A stretch of 11,867 nt of DNA. It comes from Bacteroidota bacterium. Its GTDB lineage: Bacteria; Bacteroidota; Bacteroidia; Flavobacteriales; Flavobacteriaceae. A program made the translations under genes and the position numbers. The DNA is taken from positions 1-11,867 of the forward strand of contig JAJRSY010000155.1 in assembly GCA_024278565.1 (NCBI GenBank). The letters are read 5' to 3'. This document shows, one piece after another, positions 5,781 through 11,867 of the stretch; position 1 is the first letter of the stretch, and each line of letters opens with the position of its first letter. The notes below the pieces were generated by a model. It searched no databases. It was not told where the DNA came from and was given only the letters and a program-made list of their open reading frames with translations.

Positions 5781-6857
5781 ATGTCAGAAGAGAAATTAAT
5801 GTCGAAAAAAAAACCTGCCTATCCTATCAATGAAAAATTGGATAAATATCTGGAACAATATAGCCGAAAAATAGAAATTCCCATTTTCTATGAGGACTTA
5901 CTACGGTTTTCAGGGTCGGTGGTGGTTTATGACAACAATGATGAGGATACGCTTTGGGTACGGGTCTATTATTCAGAATATGAGCGACAAGAAATAGATT
6001 TGAGTTTAAAAAAGGTCTATTCTATCTTGCATTCTGATGGTAGTGACCGAATTATCGAATATTTGAATGTAGACGCCATTGATTACTGCACTTTTGGTAA
6101 TTCAAAGCCGTTTAGAATAAAGATACGGAACATTCTAAATGATAACTTCACCTATCTTTATGTAAAAAAAACCGATGCTTCGCGGGTGTACGGACTTGAA
6201 TTAGAGCACATGCTCTCACCCTATAACCTTAACTTTTTGGTGTATAAAGACACTTTGATCGAAGAGCATATCGCAGGTATACCTGGCGATGTGTTTATAA
6301 AGGAAAATCTTCCTAAATGTTCTGAACCTGAAAAGGCACAATTGGCCAAAGAGTTTGTCAAATTCAATGAACGTTGTATGATTCGGCTTTTGGGCGATAT
6401 GCGTTCGTATAATTATGTAATTGTTGCAACCCATGATTTTGACCATGTGGTTTATAAGATCAGGCCTATTGATTTTGACCAACAATGTTTTGAAGGGAAA
6501 TTGAAGGTTTACCGCCCCCAATTTTTTAAAGAAAACTATTTAATGGTAGCGTTGGTTCGTGAGAAATTGCAAGAAGACTCTGTAGATCAATACAAGGTTG
6601 AAGAGAGGTCGATTGTGGCCAAACGCATCATCAGTTCTGGGGATCGAATAGAGGAGCTCATAGCTATTTGTTGTGAAGACCACATATCTCTGGCAGACCA
6701 TATCAAACTTTTGAGTGATCAGATCTATGAACTCACGTTGGATAAAAAGTTTAAAAAATGTACCACTATGGGTCAAATACTAAAACTTGCCCTTGATTTT
6801 GTACAACGCAACTATGAAGACGTAAGTATGAAGCAGATTATTGATCGTAAGTTCTAA
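5781..6857 (+). CDS. Uncharacterised protein with kinase-like motifs
   Basis: I do not recognise this 358-residue protein as a named family. No signal peptide or membrane segment is visible, so it is probably cytoplasmic. From residue 110 onward it resembles the protein-kinase/aminoglycoside-phosphotransferase fold. In order: YLYVKK (125-130, candidate ATP-binding lysine), GLELEHML (138-145, candidate helix-C glutamate), LIEEHIAGIPGD (159-170, hinge-like), LLGDMRSYNYVI (203-214, with Asp206 and Asn211 five apart as in HGDxxxxN or HRDxxxxN loops) and PIDFD (229-233, like the metal-binding DFG or DFD). The Asn-to-Asp gap is 20 residues, longer than the roughly 13 usual in kinases. The first 110 residues and the last 120 match nothing I know. 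It stands alone on the + strand. Start choice is uncertain: Met1 or Met7. Kinase activity is inference; a degenerate kinase fold is the alternative. Confidence 0.8.
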   Translation: MSEEKLMSKKKPAYPINEKLDKYLEQYSRKIEIPIFYEDLLRFSGSVVVYDNNDEDTLWVRVYYSEYERQEIDLSLKKVYSILHSDGSDRIIEYLNVDAIDYCTFGNSKPFRIKIRNILNDNFTYLYVKKTDASRVYGLELEHMLSPYNLNFLVYKDTLIEEHIAGIPGDVFIKENLPKCSEPEKAQLAKEFVKFNERCMIRLLGDMRSYNYVIVATHDFDHVVYKIRPIDFDQQCFEGKLKVYRPQFFKENYLMVALVREKLQEDSVDQYKVEERSIVAKRIISSGDRIEELIAICCEDHISLADHIKLLSDQIYELTLDKKFKKCTTMGQILKLALDFVQRNYEDVSMKQIIDRKF

Positions 6858-6956
6858 ACGCAGCAGTTTCATATACCGCATCTTGAAGTTCGACAAAAAT
6901 AGCGTTGGAACATTAGGTCTTAGCGATTGGGTTTTTTATTTTGACCACCGATCATA

Positions 6957-8015
6957 CTAACTCTTCTGTTCTTTATTGAAATACACGAGGTAATAGTACA
7001 TTTGACGCTCTTCGTCCCAACCTTTTTCCACAAATTTTTCGGCAGATTCAGGGTTGATGAAATCAAGTTTTATCTGAATATTCGTATCTAGTGTGATAAC
7101 GTTCTTTATCTTTTTTCTGGCATCTGAAACCGCCTTATTGGCGATATCGAAGCTAGAGACATCTTCGATACTGTATTTGGGACCTTTTTCTACCTTATAA
7201 TGTTTGAATTCAGGAATCAGTTCAGGATTTTCCATAACCTCGTTCAGAAAAACACTTTCTTCAAAAGCATCGTTCTTGGCAAAGTGGTTGACTGCCCTGT
7301 TCATGAACAAAACTTCTTGTTGCTTATCCTCGGCCGGTAGAACCACGTCTTTGGCGAAGTTTTGACAGAATTTCAAATAGTTTTTAGTTTTGAAGTTATC
7401 ATCTGAAAGGGGTTCGACCTCTAAAAAATTTTCCAGCCAATATTTGGCATCGTAGCGGTTGCTATCTATTGAAAGCACCTTGTAGCCCTCTTCTTTGTCA
7501 ATATTGAAAATCAAGCATCCCTTATCTAGTTTATTGATGTTGATACCCTGTTGTATGACGATGTCAAGATTGTTTCCTTTTTCTTCAAATTGAATGAAAT
7601 CGTGTTTCAGTTCACTTTTGAATATTCCAATGGCATCTACCTTATTGTTATCCAATAGTAATCCTGTTAAATACCCAACATAAACCTCACCACTTTTGAT
7701 GTGCGGATGATTGGATTGCTCGAACAGGTGTGTAGCTATCTTTTTTGAATTCATATGACAGCATGATGGGTCATCAAATATTTCAGAAACAATTTTATGC
7801 AGGCTGTTGAATTCGACATCGACCTCATTGGTCAACTTAAAGTAGTTTTCTTCTTTTTCACGAAAGGGCTTGAAAAAATATTCTTTTAACAGCCCTCTTG
7901 TTTCATCGTTGAGCGCAAAAGGCTCTTCAGAAAGAAAAATGCCTTCGTTTTTATTCTTGTTGCCCACACGGTGCAAAGAGATAATTTCGATTTGGGCAGG
8001 GTAGAGGTTGATCAT
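6957..8015 (-). CDS. Nucleoid-associated protein, NdpA/YejK family
   Basis: A 352-residue soluble protein resembling the 37-kDa nucleoid-associated family (E. coli YejK, also called NdpA, about 335 residues), which associates with DNA in the nucleoid. The resemblance rests on overall length and on family-like segments: the opening INLYPAQIEIISLHRVGNK (2-20), YVGYLTGLLLDNNKVDAIGI (112-131), and GININKLDKGCLIFN (157-171) followed by a lysine-rich C-terminal third. There is no signal peptide. It is the last gene of the - strand run, 35 bases after the pRiA4b-like gene, and ends 99 bases from the convergent kinase-like gene with no clear terminator between. The biochemical role of the family is poorly defined. 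Family assignment is fairly confident from memory of the pattern, not from a search. Confidence 0.8.
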   Translation of the reverse strand: MINLYPAQIEIISLHRVGNKNKNEGIFLSEEPFALNDETRGLLKEYFFKPFREKEENYFKLTNEVDVEFNSLHKIVSEIFDDPSCCHMNSKKIATHLFEQSNHPHIKSGEVYVGYLTGLLLDNNKVDAIGIFKSELKHDFIQFEEKGNNLDIVIQQGININKLDKGCLIFNIDKEEGYKVLSIDSNRYDAKYWLENFLEVEPLSDDNFKTKNYLKFCQNFAKDVVLPAEDKQQEVLFMNRAVNHFAKNDAFEESVFLNEVMENPELIPEFKHYKVEKGPKYSIEDVSSFDIANKAVSDARKKIKNVITLDTNIQIKLDFINPESAEKFVEKGWDEERQMYYYLVYFNKEQKS

Positions 8016-8050
8016 TAATTGTGGTTAAGAATTATTATTTATTTGATTTT

Positions 8051-8545
8051 TCAATTCCAGTTTTCGTCGAAATTAAGATCATCATAATTATCCAAGGTAT
8101 CGTCAAAATCAAAACTTGGGTCTGCTTTGAAATTCTTTTCAGGTGGTGTTTCCGGTAGTTCACCAAAACTGAACAATACATTGGGGTATGGGGTGCCGGG
8201 CTCGTTCTCAACAATATCGGCCAGTTCTACAAAGAACGTCCACAGGTTTAGAAAATCATAGACGTAGATGAGCTTGGGGGTGTTCTCGTTCATTAGATCT
8301 GTTAAAATGGTTTCGTTCATTAGGCGTACTTCAGAACCACTTTCGCTCATATCGAAAAGTGCGATCTCTTCATCTTGAACCCATTCATCATCACAGGTGT
8401 AAAATGACGCCATTTCATTGCCCAAGAAACCAAAAGACTGGGCAATGGCATTATGAAACTCTTCCATCGTATTACCGGCATCAATTTCAATATCTCTAAA
8501 GATATCTTCTTTTGAATCTAAAATTATACGCACTTTGTAAATCAT
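8051..8545 (-). CDS. pRiA4b ORF-3-like (IS1096 TnpR-like) protein
   Basis: A 164-residue soluble acidic protein. It opens with a beta-rich stretch MIYKVRIILDSKEDIFRDIE (1-20), continues with FHNAIAQSFGFLGNEMASFY (30-49) and carries the family-like core LIYVYDFLNLWTFFVEL (92-108), which corresponds to the Y.YDFGD.W segment of the plasmid pRiA4b ORF-3 family. The last 20 residues are very rich in Asp and Asn. Function is unknown; the family name comes from a plasmid gene and from the IS1096 passenger, but no transposase or inverted repeat is nearby, so this is a chromosomal member. A TTG six bases upstream (8551) is in frame, but the ATG at 8545 is the likelier start. It lies 45 bases after the heme A synthase gene and 35 before the nucleoid gene. 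Confidence 0.8.
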   Translation of the reverse strand: MIYKVRIILDSKEDIFRDIEIDAGNTMEEFHNAIAQSFGFLGNEMASFYTCDDEWVQDEEIALFDMSESGSEVRLMNETILTDLMNENTPKLIYVYDFLNLWTFFVELADIVENEPGTPYPNVLFSFGELPETPPEKNFKADPSFDFDDTLDNYDDLNFDENWN

Positions 8546-8590
8546 TGCCAATTACCTTTTGGTGGAGGACAAAGTTACGATATTTAGTTA

Positions 8591-9604
8591 TTATTTAGAG
8601 AATTGGTGCAAGGTAAAGGTCATGGCGCCTAAAAGCAGGAAACCTACAACCTGGTGCGCAAGCCCCAGCCATAGCGGTACAGCTGAAATCAAGGTGAAAA
8701 CTCCCAAAACAAATTGCAACAGAACAAGTAGAACCAATGATCGGATTCCTTTTTTTTGTAATGTGGAAGTGTGGTTTTTACTTGCTTTGAAACTTATGAA
8801 CAAGATCAGCCCCACCACGATATACGCCAAATACCTATGTACGAACTGTACGCCGCTTTTTCCTTCTATAAAGTTTTTGATAAGTGGTCGGTGTTCTAAA
8901 TAAACGGTCTTGTGCATGAGTTTCCCCTCGCTCATAAAGGGCCAATGGTTATGAATGAAACCAGCATCAAGACCTGCAACAAAGGCACCCCATATTATTT
9001 GTATGATTAAAAGTACAAATGTGATTCGTACAAGGTTCCTCAATTCTTTGATTATGGTTTTTTTCTGCGGATAAATTAGATCTAATGCCACCCAAAGGCT
9101 ATATGCAAAGGTGAGAAAGGCTGTTGTCAAGTGAGCCGCTAATCTGTAATGGGAGACGTCGGGCCTGTTCACCAATCCGCTTTTTACCATATACCAGCCT
9201 AAAAACCCTTGAAACGCCCCCAACAATAACAGAATCAAAGATTTTTTGATTGTTGGTCCGTCCAATTTTTTTCGAATTAAAAAATACAGAAAGGGAACAA
9301 TGAAGACCATTCCTATCAACCTGCCTATAAACCGGTGCAGCCATTCCCAAAAATAAATGGACTTGAAATCTGAAAGCGTAAAATGGATGTTTATTTTTTG
9401 GTATTCAGGATATTGTTTGTACAGATCGAATGCCTCTAGCCATTCTTCATTGTTTAAGGGTGGTATCGTACCTGTAATCAGGTTGTAATCTGAAATGGAC
9501 AGGCCGGAATGGGTGAGTCTCGTGACCCCGCCGACAAGTACCATGATGAATATGAGAAGACAGCCCGAAAAGAGCCAATAAACCACCTGTTTGTTTTCTT
9601 TCAT
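8591..9604 (-). CDS. ctaA: Heme A synthase, COX15/CtaA family
   Basis: This integral inner-membrane enzyme oxidises the C8 methyl group of heme O to a formyl group, making heme A for aa3-type cytochrome oxidase. The 337 residues hold about eight membrane segments (near 9-26, 92-110, 120-140, 157-178, 192-212, 256-273, 286-308 and 312-334). The four conserved heme-ligand histidines are visible: EWLHR (His90), LAAHL (His158), FVHRYLAY (His256) and LAHQV (His317). The family opening GGVTRLTHSGLSISDY (25-40) is intact, and the internal two-fold repeat is evident. Length fits the longer COX15-like type of Proteobacteria, mitochondria and Bacteroidetes rather than the shorter Bacillus CtaA. It is first in the - strand run. 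Heme O synthase and oxidase subunit genes are not in the window. The ATG lacks a Shine-Dalgarno sequence. Confidence 0.96.
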   Translation of the reverse strand: MKENKQVVYWLFSGCLLIFIMVLVGGVTRLTHSGLSISDYNLITGTIPPLNNEEWLEAFDLYKQYPEYQKINIHFTLSDFKSIYFWEWLHRFIGRLIGMVFIVPFLYFLIRKKLDGPTIKKSLILLLLGAFQGFLGWYMVKSGLVNRPDVSHYRLAAHLTTAFLTFAYSLWVALDLIYPQKKTIIKELRNLVRITFVLLIIQIIWGAFVAGLDAGFIHNHWPFMSEGKLMHKTVYLEHRPLIKNFIEGKSGVQFVHRYLAYIVVGLILFISFKASKNHTSTLQKKGIRSLVLLVLLQFVLGVFTLISAVPLWLGLAHQVVGFLLLGAMTFTLHQFSK

Positions 9605-9652
9605 ATAATAGTGTAGATCGGTAGTAGATCAATCTGATTTTTTTTAATTCTA

Positions 9653-9660
9653 CAAAACTA
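9653..9660 (-). promoter_or_regulatory. Candidate promoter -7 box of the ctaA operon
   Basis: On the - strand TAGTTTTG fits TAnnTTTG and lies 48 bases before the ctaA ATG, downstream of the terminator that closes the preceding operon. A TTG occurs 12 bases upstream of the box, which is too close for a normal -33 element, so support is the box and the position only. Confidence 0.35.
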
Positions 9661-9689
9661 CCACTCTTTGTTCAAATGGCCGTAAAAAA

Positions 9690-9724
9690 CAAAAAAGGGG
9701 GAAGCATTGCTTCCCCCTTTTTTT
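9690..9724 (-). terminator. Rho-independent terminator of the OmpA-family operon
   Basis: GGGGGAAGC (9697-9705) pairs perfectly with GCTTCCCCC (9709-9717) around a three-base loop. It is flanked by six As and seven Ts that can extend the stem or act as a U tract in either direction. It lies 20 bases past the OmpA-family stop, so it ends that - strand transcript and insulates ctaA. Confidence 0.9.
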
Positions 9725-9744
9725 GTTTTAAAATGAAATTTGTT

Positions 9745-11688
9745 CTACTCAATAACGATAAACTCCGACCGTCTGTTTTCTTGGTGTTTTTCATCTGGGC
9801 ATATATCACGGGTACTACAGTCATTGGTGATTTTTGTCTCACCAAATGCCTCGCTTGAAAGCCTAGAGGCTTCTATGCCGTTGGCCACCAAATGGGCCAC
9901 TGTGTTTTTTGCCCTTCTTTTGGCCAGCCTTTCATTGTAGGTGTTATCTGCCTTTACATCAGTATGCGATTGTACCTGTACCTTGACCTTCGGAAAAGTG
10001 TTCATGTATTCGATTATTTTCATTATTGTAATCGAGGCATCTGGTCTGATAATGGCCTTGTCAAGGTCAAAATACACAGGTTTCAAGTTCAGGTATTTTA
10101 CCAGATCGGCTCCTATGGGCGCCTGTTTTACCGTTTTTTCCAACATGAGCTCAACACCCGAAGTATCGTTTGCACTTACCACGGCGAACATTTTCTCACT
10201 TTCGTTGTAATCTTCTTTTGAGGCAACAAGTTTATAATCACCGTCTTTGCAATCACCGTCTAGGGTAAATGTACCATCATCACCTGAAACCGTTTCAGCG
10301 ACCAATTCGTTTGCACTATTGAATATCGAAACTTTTGCGGCTATGATCGGTTCACCTGTTTCTTGGTCTTTTATCACACCAACGACACTGGTATTACAGC
10401 TTAGGTCCAGTTCCTCTTTTTCTGTAAAACCATAGATGTCATCACTGCCCCGACCGCCTTCACGGTTCGACGAAAAGAAGCCTTTTTTGGTTTCGTTGTT
10501 CATGATAAAAGCAAAGTCATCTTGCTCACTGTTTATGGGTTTACCAGTGTTTACAATATAGAGGTTGCCCATATCCTCGATACTTGTGGCAAAAACATCC
10601 AATCCACCCAGACCGGGGTGTCCATCAGAGGCAAAGTAAAGCACATTGTCAGCGGTAACGAACGGAAAAGTCTCTCTGGCCTCTGTATTTATGGTATTTC
10701 CTAAATTAATGGGAGCGCCAATACTTCCATCGCTATTGATGTTCACTACGAAAATATCAGATTGGCCAACGGTACCTGCCATATCGGAAGCAAAGTACAG
10801 TTTACCTTCATCAGGGCCCAAGGCAGGGTGTGCCGCCGAATGGGAATCACTATTGAAAGGAAGTTCGACAATATTCGTCCATGTGCCATTTTGTACGGCG
10901 GCACGGTAAATCTTCAATCTGCTGATGCCCTCTTCATCCCTAGAGAAATTACCATTTTCAGAATTGTTTCTGGTAAAGTATACCGTTGTACCATCTCTGG
11001 TAAAGACCGCTGAGGACTCATGGGTCTTTTTGTTTGCGTTTTTGTCCAGTTTCACGGCATTGTTGAAATCATCGTTTTCTGAGGGGGAAGCGCTGTAAAG
11101 GTTCAAAAAAGGCTGGTTGTTCCACTGATGGATGTGCCTTGTTACCGTACCACTATCCCTTGCCGTGGAGAAAACCAATTGTTCGCCATTGAATGCAGGG
11201 GCAAAATCAGAGGCTGCCGAGTTGATCGCCAGGCTTTTAATATCATACCTGCCTGACTGCCGTTCGATTTTTTCCATATAATCAGGATTTTCGGTAATTT
11301 TTATCGCCCGCACATCGGCACTTTTAGCTGCGCGGAATTTTTGCATCCATATATCGGAAGCTTCATATTCTTTTGATGATTTCAGCGATTGCGCATACCA
11401 GTACATATACTCTGCATCGATGGTCGCTCCTTTAAGCTTAAAAAGTTTACTGAACCAGTTCGCCGCTTCGCCGTAATTTGCATTTTGGTAATTGGCATAG
11501 CCCAAGTTCTTGAAAATCTCTTCTTCGGTATAGCCCTTATCTACAAGTACCTCGTAGTTTTCTATGGAAACCGCATACGCATAGTTCTCGAAATTTTTTT
11601 CGGCTTTTTCCAATTTTCTGTCCTGTGCGGTAATCAGGGCGCATACCATTAAAGAACCGCAGAGCATGTATTTTATTTTTTTGTTCAT
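9745..11688 (-). CDS. OmpA-family envelope protein (TPR, PD40, CRD, OmpA)
   Basis: A 647-residue exported protein with a signal peptide (about 1-21, ending ALITA before QD; no lipobox). Domains in order: TPR-like helices (about 27-120), a PD40/WD40-like beta-propeller (about 160-420, with repeats such as GKLYFASDMAG, NVLYFASDGHPGLGGLDVF and FFSSNREGGRGSDDIYGF), a carboxypeptidase-regulatory-like beta sandwich (about 430-518) and a C-terminal OmpA domain (about 535-647). The OmpA domain has PVYFDLDKAIIRPDA (537-551) and SHTD...RR, where Asp577 and Arg592 are the expected peptidoglycan diaminopimelate contacts. This order is that of PorE of Porphyromonas gingivalis, a type IX secretion component that associates with PorP. 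The PorP/SprF gene ends 11 bases upstream, so an outer-membrane protein and its peptidoglycan anchor are probably co-expressed. Flavobacteria carry several such pairs, so this need not be the core PorE. Confidence 0.93.
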   Translation of the reverse strand: MNKKIKYMLCGSLMVCALITAQDRKLEKAEKNFENYAYAVSIENYEVLVDKGYTEEEIFKNLGYANYQNANYGEAANWFSKLFKLKGATIDAEYMYWYAQSLKSSKEYEASDIWMQKFRAAKSADVRAIKITENPDYMEKIERQSGRYDIKSLAINSAASDFAPAFNGEQLVFSTARDSGTVTRHIHQWNNQPFLNLYSASPSENDDFNNAVKLDKNANKKTHESSAVFTRDGTTVYFTRNNSENGNFSRDEEGISRLKIYRAAVQNGTWTNIVELPFNSDSHSAAHPALGPDEGKLYFASDMAGTVGQSDIFVVNINSDGSIGAPINLGNTINTEARETFPFVTADNVLYFASDGHPGLGGLDVFATSIEDMGNLYIVNTGKPINSEQDDFAFIMNNETKKGFFSSNREGGRGSDDIYGFTEKEELDLSCNTSVVGVIKDQETGEPIIAAKVSIFNSANELVAETVSGDDGTFTLDGDCKDGDYKLVASKEDYNESEKMFAVVSANDTSGVELMLEKTVKQAPIGADLVKYLNLKPVYFDLDKAIIRPDASITIMKIIEYMNTFPKVKVQVQSHTDVKADNTYNERLAKRRAKNTVAHLVANGIEASRLSSEAFGETKITNDCSTRDICPDEKHQENRRSEFIVIE

Positions 11689-11699
11689 CGTAGTGTTTT

Positions 11700-11867
11700 T
11701 TAGAAGAATCTAGGTGTTAGCACATTTTTGTACCGTGTTTTGAACTCATAGCGCAAGAGCACTTCAAAAGAGCCATCATTGAATGTTGAATTGCCCAGTT
11801 CGGTGATTTCCCTATCATAGGCAAGGCCCAACATGAACTGATCGGTTATCTGAAAACCGAAGAGCGC
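11700..11867 (-). CDS. PorP/SprF-family membrane protein (C-terminus, partial)
   Basis: The window contains only the last 55 codons and the stop of a - strand gene that continues beyond the right edge. The visible part alternates polar and hydrophobic residues like outer-membrane beta strands (ITDQFMLGLAYDREI, SFEVLLRYEF) and ends YKNVLTPRFF, the aromatic-terminated ending typical of PorP/SprF proteins. SprF of Flavobacterium johnsoniae is needed for surface delivery of the gliding adhesin SprB by the type IX system. It lies 11 bases upstream of the OmpA-family gene on the same strand. A type IX cargo or adhesin gene may lie further upstream, outside the window. Confidence 0.85.
   Translation of the reverse strand, partial: ALFGFQITDQFMLGLAYDREITELGNSTFNDGSFEVLLRYEFKTRYKNVLTPRFF

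Noticed and set aside
8546..8551. TTG start two codons upstream of the pRiA4b-like gene
   Set aside because: An ATG follows two codons later and gives a normal family N-terminus; TTG starts are uncommon.
9676..11652. Open frames antisense to the OmpA-family gene
   Set aside because: Shadows of the coding frame; one begins inside the terminator hairpin region.

Overview
The window looks like chromosomal DNA from a member of the Bacteroidetes, most likely family Flavobacteriaceae. Four things support this: low GC with AT-rich intergenic stretches; genes with no Shine-Dalgarno sequence in front of their starts; several matches to the TAnnTTTG promoter box of this phylum; and a PorP/SprF gene followed by an OmpA-family gene with TPR, PD40, carboxypeptidase-regulatory and OmpA domains, a pairing typical of type IX secretion and gliding bacteria. 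The genus cannot be fixed from the sequence alone.

Layout. Bases 1-134 hold the end of a + strand transcript from outside the window and its intrinsic terminator. Bases 135-679 are AT-rich and without a gene, with two pairs of short direct repeats. On the - strand come uvrB (680-2668), a secreted M48 zinc metalloprotease (2753-3523), and an ABC exporter whose ATPase (4528-5442) is followed two bases later by its permease (3692-4525). The uvrB start lies in the arm of a long hairpin next to a promoter-like box. A 338-base intergenic region with opposed promoter-like boxes separates the ABC pair from the only + strand gene, a 358-residue protein (5781-6857) that I do not recognise by name but which carries kinase-like catalytic motifs.

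Convergent to it is a - strand run read in the order heme A synthase (8591-9604), a pRiA4b ORF-3-like protein (8051-8545) and an NdpA-like nucleoid-associated protein (6957-8015), spaced 45 and 35 bases apart and plausibly one operon. A strong terminator (9690-9724) separates this run from the PorP/SprF (partial, 11700-11867) to OmpA-family (9745-11688) pair at the right edge.

Most of the window is housekeeping: excision repair, envelope proteolysis, export, aerobic respiration (heme A for cytochrome oxidase) and nucleoid organisation. The right edge belongs to the outer-membrane surface machinery. The least explained items are the kinase-like protein and the hairpin over the uvrB start. I see no IS element, CRISPR array, tRNA or rRNA gene, or phage gene.
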